DNA from: Pseudanabaena sp. UWO311
GTDB taxonomy: Bacteria > Cyanobacteriota > Cyanobacteriia > Pseudanabaenales > Pseudanabaenaceae
Direction: 5' to 3'
Length of the DNA: 64,000 nucleotides
Assembly: GCF_006937785.1 (NCBI RefSeq)
Contig: NZ_SJEE01000020.1
Location: 23,624-87,623, forward strand
Shown here: in pieces, positions 1-8,724 of the stretch
Layout: each line of letters starts with the position of its first letter
Numbering within the stretch: position 1 is the first letter of the stretch
Position numbers and translations under genes: made by a program
Notes under the pieces: model-generated
What the model was told of the DNA's origin: nothing
Databases searched by the model: none
Seen by the model: only the letters and a program-made list of their open reading frames with translations

Positions 1-237
1 TGCAATCAAGCTAAGGGTAGTGATATTGCTTCTATTGATGTAGAAACAGGCGAAGTTATCAGACTCTACCATCCCAGACAAGATCAATGGCAAGAGCATT
101 TTCAAATGGAAGAATGCGTAATTTATCCATTGACAGCCATTGGGCGCGTGACAACACAGCTACTGAAGATAAATCTATCAGCTTGCCTACCATATCGGAA
201 GATGCTGGCTCAAGCAAAAATATTGATACAAAAATGA
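1..237 (+). CDS. HNH endonuclease, C-terminal part (5' end outside window)
   Basis: The first reading frame is open from base 1 to a TGA at 235-237 and gives 78 residues. It starts inside the typical CNQAKGS segment of cyanobacterial HNH endonucleases and continues with the usual tail motif LYHPRQDQWQEHF. The zinc or metal-binding histidines of the HNH core would lie upstream, outside the window. Family membership rests on these two motifs only. The substrate is unknown; such proteins are common as stand-alone nucleases in cyanobacteria. Confidence 0.75.
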   Translation, partial: CNQAKGSDIASIDVETGEVIRLYHPRQDQWQEHFQMEECVIYPLTAIGRVTTQLLKINLSACLPYRKMLAQAKILIQK

Positions 238-407
238 TGTTGTTGGTTTGTTGAGAGGAGATCGCTTGTGAGTTGAGAGTGTTGATGTTTTGGGCGATCG
301 CTCATGAACGAATGTGATAGTTTAGATACAACAATTCATTTTTGTAATTAAGCCTTCGGGTGACGATATGGTGATCGCGGATACACATTTTGCTGTAGAG
401 GATAGAT

Positions 408-887
408 ATGAGTATTAAGGTTCTATCTTGTTTTTTTGCGATCGCGGTTTTATCAGGCTCATTTACACAAGAGCTCGTGAGTGCTCCACTAAAGAATAAT
501 TGCACATTAAAAGAAACTAAAGGGGTAAAACAGGCAAAGTTATCTGGAGACGTGATAGGAAAGCTCACATGGAATGCTTGTACCAATATTGTCCAAGTTT
601 TTGTTTTTGAGTTCCCCACTAAGCGAGGAGTTCTATTAACACATGCGGAAGCACTCACTAAAGCAGCAAGTCTTGTACGAGAGTGGAGGAAAGAAACACA
701 GACAGGATTAGATCCTTTTCGTGAATTTCCTGAAGCTCTCGAAAAAAGGGCAATTCAGAAAAAGCGTTATGTCTTCGGTGAAAATATTCCAATTAGTGAC
801 TTGCGGGGCTGGGCAGGAACATCAGTTAACATTAGTTCGTCTCCTCAAACAACCCAACTTACTATTCGATATTGGGTTAATCCCTAA
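408..887 (+). CDS. Hypothetical exported protein
   Basis: This 159-residue protein starts at an ATG with a good ribosome binding site (AGAGGA at 397-402). The N-terminus has a short positive region and a hydrophobic stretch ending near VSA, consistent with a signal peptide of about 25 residues. The mature part has two cysteines (in NNCTL and NACTN) that could form a disulfide. I do not recognise a domain. It lies 41 bases before a second exported protein on the same strand, so the two may be co-expressed. Confidence 0.6.
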   Translation: MSIKVLSCFFAIAVLSGSFTQELVSAPLKNNCTLKETKGVKQAKLSGDVIGKLTWNACTNIVQVFVFEFPTKRGVLLTHAEALTKAASLVREWRKETQTGLDPFREFPEALEKRAIQKKRYVFGENIPISDLRGWAGTSVNISSSPQTTQLTIRYWVNP

Positions 888-928
888 TTGTTCTTCAGCT
901 TTGTAGAAAGTCAGTTGGAATTGGATAA

Positions 929-1726
929 ATGATAAAAAGTCTTGGAATCGCTTTAATTTTAGGATTTTCATCAATTAGTTGTCTTCCTGCTTTGGCAAGC
1001 ACAAAGACTAATTTAGAATTGCCAAAATCTGAAACTGTGATTAACGAAGATATAGACAACAACGGAAAACCAGACCGCATTGTTGCCAGCTATTTTATTC
1101 GTCCAGTTTTAGTTCCCAAATATGACTCAAACGCTTGTCAGACATTATCAGGAAAATTTGTGAGATACACCTTGTATGCTGATGGACAGCAAACAGGTAA
1201 GGTCATTCTTGAACAGTCCTATGGCACTAGTCTGGCTAGTTACTGGATTCATAAATTAACTTTGGATAAAGATCTAGATGGCGATGGGCGAAAAGAACTA
1301 TTGTTTTACATGGGTGATGACACCAGTCAAGAGAGTATGTATCTCTTTGTCAAGCCAGATGGAGTAAAGACAGTTTATCTCGGAGTTACGGATTTACCTG
1401 GAGCAAGTCTCAACGAAAATTTTGATTTGCAGTTTTTCAGAGGAGAAGTGGTTGCACAATGGAATCGAGCAGAACAGCTATGGAAGAGTAAAAATAGACG
1501 ATTCGTATGGACGTTAGGCAATTGTGTAGAAATTCGGGAACGTCCAGATGCGCGATCAAACATTGTCAGTATGATGTCAAAGCATGAGGTTCTTACTGTT
1601 TTTCAGTCGCAAACAGATAATGGTTGGATTGGGGTAGAGTTTCCATACGGAAAGAAAGGATGGATTAAAAAGAATAATATTAGTTTTACTTCGCCAGCAA
1701 GAATGATTCGCTTTGCCAAACCATAG
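929..1726 (+). CDS. Exported protein with C-terminal bacterial SH3 domain
   Basis: A 265-residue protein with an N-terminal signal peptide (hydrophobic core followed by ALAS). The middle holds an acidic repeat-like segment DLDGDGRKELLFYMGDD, resembling calcium-binding FG-GAP/VCBS-type loops; a related segment DIDNNGKPDRIV occurs near residue 40. The last 60 or so residues look like an SH3b domain (VEIRERPDARSNIV, then GWIGVEF and KKGWIKKNNI). SH3b domains often bind cell-wall or surface ligands, so an envelope role is inferred. It converges with the next gene, leaving 5 bases between the two stops. Confidence 0.65.
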   Translation: MIKSLGIALILGFSSISCLPALASTKTNLELPKSETVINEDIDNNGKPDRIVASYFIRPVLVPKYDSNACQTLSGKFVRYTLYADGQQTGKVILEQSYGTSLASYWIHKLTLDKDLDGDGRKELLFYMGDDTSQESMYLFVKPDGVKTVYLGVTDLPGASLNENFDLQFFRGEVVAQWNRAEQLWKSKNRRFVWTLGNCVEIRERPDARSNIVSMMSKHEVLTVFQSQTDNGWIGVEFPYGKKGWIKKNNISFTSPARMIRFAKP

Positions 1727-1731
1727 AATGC

Positions 1732-2706
1732 TTAATGCGCAGCAATTTTATCGATCGCTGTTTTTACAGCATTTATCAGTAGCTCTGGCTGGTCTACCCA
1801 TACAAAATGACCACTTTGACTTGCCTCAACTTGCTGACAATCTGTGGATAATTGGCTTAGCTCAAGGTGCATTTTATCTCGTAATTGATTAATGCTCCGC
1901 AAAGGAATAAATGCAGTCCAAAATGCAGGCTTAAAGAAGGAGGAGGCTTTAATGCTAACGATAGGTAATGAGCCAAAATGTTTAGCGACACTCACTTGAG
2001 CTGAACTTTTGTCTAGATTGATAATCTCTCGGCTCATCGTTATCCAATGTTTGGGAAGACAAAAAGAATGCTTCACGCGATCGCGAGATTCTTCAGAAAA
2101 ATTCCGTAACTCTGGCTTGATTAATTCAAATACTCTACATGTTCTCAATAATCGAATAACCCCAAATGCTGAGCCAAAGATAGACATCACAAAGCCTGAC
2201 AGAAAAAACAACTTGAGTGCCTTTAATTGGAGCGGCATATTCAGCATCCCAATCTCATGCAGTCCATCGGTGAGGACGATACCCGAAACTTTTTGAGGAA
2301 ACAAGTGTGCATATAGTCGGACATTGTAACTACCAAAGGAATCGCCTACCAAGATGTAAGGTGGCTCGATTTTGGCTTGAGTTAGCAATAGGTCTAGTTC
2401 CTTTACAATTTGCCCGCTGGTGCGAGGATGTGGGCTATGGTCGCTCCATCCATATCCTGCGCGATCGCAGATACATACTTTTCCTAGTTTGGCTAATTCC
2501 TCTATCAGCAGATAGCCTTCTACGCCGCCTAAGCTATGATCTAGCACGATTGTTGGTTTGGCTTCTCCTAGAGTATAAAGATGCAGCCGATATCCACCAA
2601 CATCAATCAGTTGACCAATGGGCGATCGCTTATCTTCTAAGTAGCTAGCGATCGCTTGATAAAGTGTCGTAAAAATCAGCAGAATAACTTGGATTGCGAT
2701 CGGCAT
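1732..2706 (-). CDS. Alpha/beta hydrolase
   Basis: This 324-residue protein has an N-terminal hydrophobic segment and then an alpha/beta-hydrolase fold. The nucleophile elbow is GDSFGSYN (G-x-S-x-G), the oxyanion region is DHSLGGVEG, and a C-terminal QSGHFVWVDQPELL supplies the catalytic histidine. Family members hydrolyse esters, amides or epoxides; the substrate cannot be inferred. It lies 51 bases downstream of the cyclase gene on the same strand and may be co-transcribed with it. Confidence 0.8.
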   Translation of the reverse strand: MPIAIQVILLIFTTLYQAIASYLEDKRSPIGQLIDVGGYRLHLYTLGEAKPTIVLDHSLGGVEGYLLIEELAKLGKVCICDRAGYGWSDHSPHPRTSGQIVKELDLLLTQAKIEPPYILVGDSFGSYNVRLYAHLFPQKVSGIVLTDGLHEIGMLNMPLQLKALKLFFLSGFVMSIFGSAFGVIRLLRTCRVFELIKPELRNFSEESRDRVKHSFCLPKHWITMSREIINLDKSSAQVSVAKHFGSLPIVSIKASSFFKPAFWTAFIPLRSINQLRDKMHLELSQLSTDCQQVEASQSGHFVWVDQPELLINAVKTAIDKIAAH

Positions 2707-2757
2707 TATCAGACCTTGCTATATATCTCGCTACATTTGAAATCACACAAGCTTGGA

Positions 2758-4293
2758 TCATTCATAAACCACTTCAAAGGCTGATAGTTTGTCAGCTTTC
2801 CCTTTTAAGGATAACTCACCAACAGAACGACAGGAGATTTTGTCTTGCACAGCCGTAAAAGTTTCCTTGCTGATTAATATCTGTTTAGCAATAGCTCTAC
2901 TTTCAAGACGCGCTGCCACATTCACGACATCACCAAGGACTGTATAGTCCATTCGACGTTCGCTTCCTAAACAACCAGCTATAACTTCACCTGTATTAAT
3001 ACCGATACCGAGATTGACAACATCTAAATTAGTCCTCATTTCGTTTATTTCAGCTACCTTGCGTTGGATAGCGATCGCGCAATTAACTGCTCTTATTTCC
3101 TGATCGATTTGTTCGGTTGGAGCACCGAATACCAGCATAATTGAGTCTCCAATAAACTTATCAATTGTGCCTTCATATTGGAAAACTATTTCAATGATGT
3201 CCTGAAAATAACTATTAAGGAGTGCAAAAATATCATCAGGAGAAGCAGTTTCGGCATAGGAGGTGAAGTTACGCACGTCACAGAATACACAAGTTACTTT
3301 ACGTCTTTCACCTGCAACAATCTCGGCAAAATCTGAGCTGTGCATAATCCGATCCACCACCTGCCTAGTGACAAAGCGGCTAAACATATCTTGCATTTGG
3401 GCTGAGCGATATTTTTCATGTTCGAGTAGATGTTGAACACGTAGTATGGGATTTTGTGTGATAACTCTCTTATATGTTTCAATACCAACAGTTCCTTCTC
3501 TCAAAAGGGCGCGAGCACAATCTTGGATTGTCTGATGTTTAGTATTTGGTAAAGGGGTAATAATGTTGTTTTCTAAATAATCCTGCAAAATTGGTCTTGT
3601 CTCATCATCGATTTGCAAAATTTCGTAGACAGCACCTCGTGTTTTAGTCCCACGTTGTTCGCACAGCTCACACCCAACTTCTTTCCATAATTCTTCTGTT
3701 CGATGACTATTAGGATCTAACAACTTCATTGCTTCAACTCCAACTTGAACTGGTTGAGCGCAATTTGTACATAAGAGAGGCAAAAGCGTTTGCGACCAAA
3801 TGCAAGAAAATTGCTGAAGGATTTCTGAATAATTAATTCCTATCCAGTCTCGAAAATTGTAGACAACATCGATCCCTATATAAGGCGTATCAATACAAGT
3901 AAAAATCCATCGTTTTTGTTGAGCACCAAGAAAGACTGCTTTGTAATTGATCAAGTTCAACATGTCAATGACAAAAGGGATAGACGAATCTTGAATAGAA
4001 TTTTCTATTGCCTCAGTCCAAGCAGCTTCTGTTGGTACAACAACCTGAATCGACCAGTTCTCTGGAAGTACAAAAGGGAAATTTAGATCTTCTGTAAAAA
4101 GTTTGACTGATGATCCTGACTTGGTAAACTCTTGTACAACTGCCAATAAAGCTGTTAGTTTACCTGTGCCAGATTGACCTGTAGTTGCAAAAACACCTGG
4201 TGGGCTTTGAAGAATTCTATGAACAAACTCTATGGTAGTCTCCAAGTCCAACTGCTGGAGAGTCAGTATTGGTAGTGGGTTAGGAGGGTGCAT
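2758..4293 (-). CDS. PilB/GspE-like domain fused to class III adenylate cyclase
   Basis: The 511-residue protein has two parts. Residues about 30-240 resemble the ATPase core of type II secretion/type IV pilus motors: a Walker A-like G39QSGTGKL with Leu where Ser/Thr is expected, a strand FVIDM near 107-111, and the paired cysteines C175xxC178 and C208xxC211 that bind zinc in PilB. Residues about 325-490 form a class III cyclase domain with metal aspartates D339 and D383, K379 of the adenine pocket, and N458 and R462 for transition-state binding, so the catalytic set looks complete. The motor half lacks obvious Asp and His boxes. A role linking a pilus-like component to cAMP signalling is an inference. 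Confidence 0.8.
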   Translation of the reverse strand: MHPPNPLPILTLQQLDLETTIEFVHRILQSPPGVFATTGQSGTGKLTALLAVVQEFTKSGSSVKLFTEDLNFPFVLPENWSIQVVVPTEAAWTEAIENSIQDSSIPFVIDMLNLINYKAVFLGAQQKRWIFTCIDTPYIGIDVVYNFRDWIGINYSEILQQFSCIWSQTLLPLLCTNCAQPVQVGVEAMKLLDPNSHRTEELWKEVGCELCEQRGTKTRGAVYEILQIDDETRPILQDYLENNIITPLPNTKHQTIQDCARALLREGTVGIETYKRVITQNPILRVQHLLEHEKYRSAQMQDMFSRFVTRQVVDRIMHSSDFAEIVAGERRKVTCVFCDVRNFTSYAETASPDDIFALLNSYFQDIIEIVFQYEGTIDKFIGDSIMLVFGAPTEQIDQEIRAVNCAIAIQRKVAEINEMRTNLDVVNLGIGINTGEVIAGCLGSERRMDYTVLGDVVNVAARLESRAIAKQILISKETFTAVQDKISCRSVGELSLKGKADKLSAFEVVYE

Positions 4294-4352
4294 GTTACTA
4301 AGCTATAAAATTTAGATTTATTGAAATTTGATAAATTGATAAACATACTAAG

Positions 4353-4386
4353 CAATAAAGAGAGGACGATCGCCCTCTCTTTATTG
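4353..4386. terminator. Hairpin between metalloprotease and cyclase genes
   Basis: Thirteen-base perfect arms (CAATAAAGAGAGG and its complement) enclose an 8-base loop containing CGATCG. It lies 20 bases beyond the stop of the M48 protease gene and upstream of the cyclase start, both on the minus strand. It could terminate protease transcription, but it lacks a clean T tract. Confidence 0.5.
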
Positions 4387-4406
4387 TGAGATATATGGGT
4401 TAGAAA

Positions 4407-6140
4407 CTATTTAACGAAAAATAGTAACGCACCAATTGCTAAAAAGACGATTGACCATAACAGCCCCCAAAAGGCAGGATGACTGGAAACTTTGTTGCCA
4501 TTTTTGGTAGATAGAAGTTCTAAATCCATCCAAGACGCAACACCGCGACGGAACCAACCTTTTGCTGTGGTTTCTGTTCCGATCAAGCCTTCTACACGCT
4601 TCATGCCAAAGAAGAAATTCCCCAAGGGGCCCCAACGCGAAGCATAGAGCAGATACATCATGCCAGTTTTGTCCTGCAACTTCAGGTCAGAACCAAACAC
4701 ATAACCCGCATCACCACGACCGATCAGAGTTCCCTCCAATTGCACAGGTTGACCGCGCAAAGGGCTAGCATAGGCATCAGACATGAGCGTAATCACATCA
4801 TTCGCAGGCGCATTCTTGGAACTTGGAAACATGACCGATCGCTTAAAGATCATCACTGCACCAAGTAACAACAGAGGAATTGCCACAAATGCCTTGAGAA
4901 TGCCAATACTTGTGTATGTAGCAGCACCGATCGCTAAACCAACTGCGATCGCAATAAACTCTGCACCATAAAGCAGGACATCTTGATAGAACGTGCCATA
5001 GAGACGTTTTTTGTCGAGGCGTTTACCTTCGGCAACAACATGCCCCATATCAAATTCCATATCTAAGCCCAGTTGCTCAGCATAGTTACTGAGAGCACGA
5101 ACTCGCTTACCCGTCAGTGGATGAGTCGAATTTAACTCCATCCACCATGCCCAAGGATTAAATAAATCCCAGAGAAATAGGCGACCAACTTTTTCTGGAG
5201 AAGAAGAAATTTGATAGGCAGTACCAGTGGAAGCCGCAGCTTTGGCATCGTAAATACCCAGAGCGCGAGTACCTTGCATCAAACGGCTTGGTTCTTTAGA
5301 CTTCTCAGTTTCTTGGACAATACCATAGGCAATTTTAACCAGAGAGCGAGATAGAGCATTAGGATTACCTGTCTGCTCAGCAGCAAAATGGTCAGCGAAA
5401 TATTCTCTAGTACGTGATAGGTAAAGCACCATATATGTACCAATGATGTAAAACGCATAGGCGATAAATGCAGTTACCATCGCTGCATTTTCAGCACGTT
5501 CATCATTAATTCTTTTGCCGAGTTCACGGATAGTGACATAGAGCAAATAGGTGATCTGCACCAATGTCGAAGCCACAGTCATCACCGCAAAATCCCAATG
5601 GACGATATGACCCAGTTCATGGGCATAAACAGTAGCAGCTTCATCATCGTCAAGATACTTAAACAAACCTGCACTGACTACTAGACGAGCGCTATCTGGC
5701 AAAGCGCCATAGGTAAAAGCGGTTGGATTATTATCATCAATGATGCCGAGGCGAGGCTGCTTCAGCTTCTTAAGACTACAGATCCGCTGAATCACACGCG
5801 CCGATTCGGGACTGAGTCGCTCGATTTCTGCGATTTCTACCCAGCGAGTATGATAGAGCCAGCCTTGAGTCAAGTCCATGATCCAAGGCGACACAAAGAA
5901 AATAATCGCATTCACCACAATCGTGACTAGGACGGCAACGCCAAATCCAAGAATAGGGTTGGGACTATTGACAATAAAAATGGTAGCTGTAACTAGTGAA
6001 AATACGATTCCCACAAGTAAGGCGATCGTAATACTAGAGGCTAGCGCAAGATTCCCTGCGATTTTAGCTGTGGCAAGACTTGCGCCAACTTGAGCAGCCC
6101 GTCCTGCTTTTTGTGGAAGTTCTGATTCTGGTGTGGACAT
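4407..6140 (-). CDS. M48-family (HtpX-like) membrane zinc metalloprotease
   Basis: The protein is a membrane M48 peptidase with the zinc motif HELGH in VYAHELGHIVHW and a downstream EYFADHFAAEQ segment that gives the third ligand. Two hydrophobic helices precede the catalytic domain and two or more follow it. The C-terminal third is an extra region of about 200 residues with membrane helices, making the protein much longer than E. coli HtpX (about 290). I chose the ATG at 6140 because AGAGAGGA lies just before it; the frame is open to a TTG at 6155. HtpX-type enzymes remove damaged membrane proteins, and that role is likely here. Confidence 0.85.
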   Translation of the reverse strand: MSTPESELPQKAGRAAQVGASLATAKIAGNLALASSITIALLVGIVFSLVTATIFIVNSPNPILGFGVAVLVTIVVNAIIFFVSPWIMDLTQGWLYHTRWVEIAEIERLSPESARVIQRICSLKKLKQPRLGIIDDNNPTAFTYGALPDSARLVVSAGLFKYLDDDEAATVYAHELGHIVHWDFAVMTVASTLVQITYLLYVTIRELGKRINDERAENAAMVTAFIAYAFYIIGTYMVLYLSRTREYFADHFAAEQTGNPNALSRSLVKIAYGIVQETEKSKEPSRLMQGTRALGIYDAKAAASTGTAYQISSSPEKVGRLFLWDLFNPWAWWMELNSTHPLTGKRVRALSNYAEQLGLDMEFDMGHVVAEGKRLDKKRLYGTFYQDVLLYGAEFIAIAVGLAIGAATYTSIGILKAFVAIPLLLLGAVMIFKRSVMFPSSKNAPANDVITLMSDAYASPLRGQPVQLEGTLIGRGDAGYVFGSDLKLQDKTGMMYLLYASRWGPLGNFFFGMKRVEGLIGTETTAKGWFRRGVASWMDLELLSTKNGNKVSSHPAFWGLLWSIVFLAIGALLFFVK

Positions 6141-6160
6141 AAAATCCTCTCTCAATTTTA

Positions 6161-6195
6161 TTGAGCCTTAGTTTGAGCCTTAGTTTGAGTATTAG
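6161..6195. repeat. Short tandem repeat upstream of the M48 protease gene
   Basis: About three copies of a 12-base unit, GCCTTAGTTTGA with slight decay, lie in the 5' leader region of the protease gene. Its function is unknown; it is too short and too regular to be a CRISPR. Confidence 0.6.
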
Positions 6196-6315
6196 TCCCG
6201 TATCATGATGTTTTTGTTGCAAGCCGCCCCAATTAACATCAACATAATTCAATACAAATTATGATATAGCGATCGTCATAATCATGATTTTACGTAAAGA
6301 TTAAATTTGATCCTC

Positions 6316-6396
6316 AAACGAAGCCATTTTTTGAAAGTGTTGCTTTGCAACACTTTCAAAAAATGGCTTCGTTTGGGTTTGAGTGCAAGCACTGTA
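6316..6396. repeat. MITE-like palindromic repeat, family A, copy 1
   Basis: Twenty-eight-base perfect arms (6316-6343 and 6347-6374) with a TTT loop are followed by GGGTTTGAGTGCAAGCACTG and TA. The core resembles copies at 12551-12655, 20516-20622 and 28251-28355. It lies upstream of leuC and is translated in frame if a false upstream start is used. Confidence 0.85.
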
Positions 6397-6471
6397 AAAC
6401 TTCCGATCTCGGACTATAATTTAATTTACAAAACTAGTAGGAATCAACATCTACGCAAGGACATCACAATT

Positions 6472-7791
6472 ATGGGAATGACACTCACCGAAAAGATTTT
6501 GGCAAAAGCGTCGGGCAAAAGTCACATTAGCCCAGGCGAAAATATTTGGGTGAATGCTGACCTGCTAATGACCCATGATGTCTGCGGCCCTGGTACGATC
6601 GGCGTATTTAAGCGTGAATTTGGTCAAGATGCCAAGGTGTGGGACAAAGAAAAATTAGTATTGATCCCCGATCACTATATTTTTACCAAAGATACAAGAG
6701 CTAACCGCAATATTGATATTTTGAGAGAATTTGCCAAAGAGCAAGACATTAAATATTTTTACGACATTACCGATCTTTCAGACTTTAAAGCGAATCCTGA
6801 CTATAAAGGTGTTTGCCATATTGCTCTTGCGCAAGAAGGTCACACGCGACCAGGTGAGGTGCTATTTGGCACTGATTCCCATACTTGTAATGCGGGAGCA
6901 TTTGGACAATTTGCCACAGGCATCGGCAATACCGATGCTGCCTTTGTTTTGGGAACTGGCAAATTATTGCTCAAGGTTCCTGCCTCGATGAAGTTTGTAT
7001 TTGATGGAGAAATGCCGCCTTATTTGTTGGCGAAGGATTTGATTTTGCAAGTAATAGGCGATATCGGCGTTAGTGGCGCAAACTATCGAGCTTTACAGAT
7101 TGAAGGCGAAGCGATCGCCAAAATGACCATGGAAGAGCGGATGACGATCTGCAATATGGCGATCGAGGCTGGTGGCAAAAATGCCGTGATTGCGCCAGAC
7201 CAGACTACTTTTGACTATGTGCGATCGCGCACCGACAAGCCCTTTGAGTCGCTCTACGCCGACGCTAATGCCGAGTATTACTATGTCAAACATTACGATG
7301 TCTCCAAACTAGAACCCGTAGTTGCAAAACCTCACTCTCCTGACAATCGCGCACTTGTTCGCGAAGTACAAGATGTGAAGATCGATCGCGTATATATCGG
7401 CTCCTGCACTGGCGGTAAAACAGAAGACTTCTATCACGCCGCTAAATTGATCAAAGGTCAACAGGTCAAGGTTCCCACTTACCTTGTACCAGCAACACAG
7501 AAGGTTTACAATGACCTATTCAGCTTGAAGATCGATGGCTTGACACTCTCAGAAATCTTCTTGCAAGCGGGTTGTATTGAACCAGCATCTCCATCCTGTG
7601 CTGGATGCTTGGGTGGACCACAAGATACTTTTGGACGAGTCAATGAAGCAGAAGTTTGTGTCTCGACCACAAACCGTAATTTCCCTGGACGTATGGGTAA
7701 TAAGCAAGCACAAATTTATCTTGCTTCGCCCTATACTGCCGCAGCTTCTGCTTTGACAGGACATATCACCGATCCACGTGATTTCATGTAA
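6472..7791 (+). CDS. leuC: 3-isopropylmalate dehydratase large subunit
   Basis: LeuC and LeuD together isomerise 2-isopropylmalate to 3-isopropylmalate in leucine synthesis. The 439-residue protein has the aconitase-family signatures: FGTDSHTCNAGAFGQF, the iron-sulfur cysteine in IGSCTGGKTEDF, and the CxxC pair in PSCAGCLGGP. Its length fits the shorter LeuC class. I chose ATG 6472 (MGMTLTEKIL) because AAGG precedes it by 11 bases; the frame stays open upstream to 6307 only because a palindromic repeat is translated. No leuD is adjacent, so the small subunit must be encoded elsewhere. Confidence 0.95.
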   Translation: MGMTLTEKILAKASGKSHISPGENIWVNADLLMTHDVCGPGTIGVFKREFGQDAKVWDKEKLVLIPDHYIFTKDTRANRNIDILREFAKEQDIKYFYDITDLSDFKANPDYKGVCHIALAQEGHTRPGEVLFGTDSHTCNAGAFGQFATGIGNTDAAFVLGTGKLLLKVPASMKFVFDGEMPPYLLAKDLILQVIGDIGVSGANYRALQIEGEAIAKMTMEERMTICNMAIEAGGKNAVIAPDQTTFDYVRSRTDKPFESLYADANAEYYYVKHYDVSKLEPVVAKPHSPDNRALVREVQDVKIDRVYIGSCTGGKTEDFYHAAKLIKGQQVKVPTYLVPATQKVYNDLFSLKIDGLTLSEIFLQAGCIEPASPSCAGCLGGPQDTFGRVNEAEVCVSTTNRNFPGRMGNKQAQIYLASPYTAAASALTGHITDPRDFM

Positions 7792-7792
7792 T

Positions 7793-7831
7793 CTTAAGTC
7801 CCAAAATGGCGTTGTCATTTTGGGACTTAAG
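7793..7831. terminator. Hairpin after leuC
   Basis: Sixteen-base perfect arms (7793-7808 and 7816-7831) with a 7-base loop begin one base after the leuC stop codon. Position and stability suggest transcript termination or 3' end protection, although no long T tract follows. Confidence 0.6.
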
Positions 7832-7835
7832 GACA

Positions 7836-7870
7836 CAATGTAGGGACAATTCATGAATTGCCCCTACATT
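7836..7870. repeat. Palindromic repeat, family C (GGGGCAATTCATGAATTGCCCC type)
   Basis: A near-perfect palindrome of about 34 bases around ATTCATGAAT, flanked by AATGTAGGG and CCCCTACATT. Related copies lie at 28601-28630 and about 29590-29614. The TTG start of the next gene lies at its right edge. Confidence 0.75.
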
Positions 7871-8555
7871 GAAATCGGGGTTTCACTTCTGTTCAGGTAG
7901 TACAAGTATTAATAGTTTGGTCAAAACAAAAGTTATTGAATGTTATAGCTCCCAAGGATATGAAGTCATTAACCAACCTCATATTCAGCAGCTTCCATTT
8001 GATTTAAATGGATATATTCCCAATTTACTGGTGAAAGTATCCGAAAATCAGGGATTTATTGTTGAGGTAAAAGATGTTGCAACAAACTTGCCCATTTCTC
8101 ATTATCGAGAGCTAGCCAAAAATGTGGCTGAGCATGATGGCTGGCGATTTTTGCTTGTCACTGGGGAAGATGCAACACCGATCGCTGAAGAAGATATTGA
8201 GGATCATAAACTTACGCGATCACAAATTCTACATCGCAAAGAACGGATTGCCAAATTAATCTCGATTGGAGAAAATGAGGCTGCCTTTCTATCGCTTTGG
8301 ATATTTGCCGAGATCTTGATGCGAAGACATGCAAGACATACCTTAATTCCTATTGATCGATTACCTACGATTTTGATGATCCACCATCTTCACGAGCAGT
8401 TGGGTATTTCTGAGCATCAGTTTGAGAGAGCAAGCAGTTTGAACGAAATTAGAAACCGCGTCGCTCATGGATTTCCTGTCAAGTCAACCAATCTCAATGA
8501 GGCACTTGAAAAGCTTCTAAATTTAGTTGATGAATTTCTTGCCATGCAAACATAA
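7869..8555 (+). CDS. Nuclease-like domain plus HEPN domain protein
   Basis: The N-terminal half (about residues 15-90) resembles the PD-(D/E)XK-like REase_AHJR family: a predicted strand around YIPNLLVKV, then FIVEVKDVA with the E-x-K pair. The C-terminal half is helical and ends with R195NRVAH200, the R-x4-H signature of HEPN ribonucleases, within NEIRNRVAHGF. A fused DNase-like and RNase-like protein would fit defence or a toxin, but this is inference. The TTG at 7869 overlaps a repeat; a second TTG at 7917 (LVKTKVIECY) may be the real start. Confidence 0.65.
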   Translation: MKSGFHFCSGSTSINSLVKTKVIECYSSQGYEVINQPHIQQLPFDLNGYIPNLLVKVSENQGFIVEVKDVATNLPISHYRELAKNVAEHDGWRFLLVTGEDATPIAEEDIEDHKLTRSQILHRKERIAKLISIGENEAAFLSLWIFAEILMRRHARHTLIPIDRLPTILMIHHLHEQLGISEHQFERASSLNEIRNRVAHGFPVKSTNLNEALEKLLNLVDEFLAMQT

Positions 8556-8559
8556 GTAG

Positions 8560-8677
8560 CTATAGCAATGTAAGAGATATCTAGGACAAATCAAAACCCA
8601 AATAAGTGAAGGCGGGACTTCGTGCCGCCTTCACTTATTTGGGTTTTATATCCTAAGCAAACCTTACATTGCTATAG
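8560..8677. mobile_element. MITE-like element with 15-bp terminal inverted repeats
   Basis: Perfect 15-base inverted repeats CTATAGCAATGTAAG (8560-8574) and its complement (8663-8677) bracket a 118-base segment. Inside is a long hairpin, 8593-8647, with arms AAAACCCAAATAAGTGAAGG plus CGGG. This is the layout of a non-autonomous miniature element. It lies just after the HEPN gene stop. Confidence 0.7.
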
Positions 8678-8724
8678 GCAAAATTAATTACTTAAAAAAT
8701 GGCGTGCAAAACACCCCATTTTCT

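Noticed and set aside
6307..6471. N-terminal extension of LeuC by 55 residues
   Set aside because: The extra frame is the translation of a perfect palindromic repeat; LeuC proteins begin near MTLTEKIL and a ribosome site precedes 6472.
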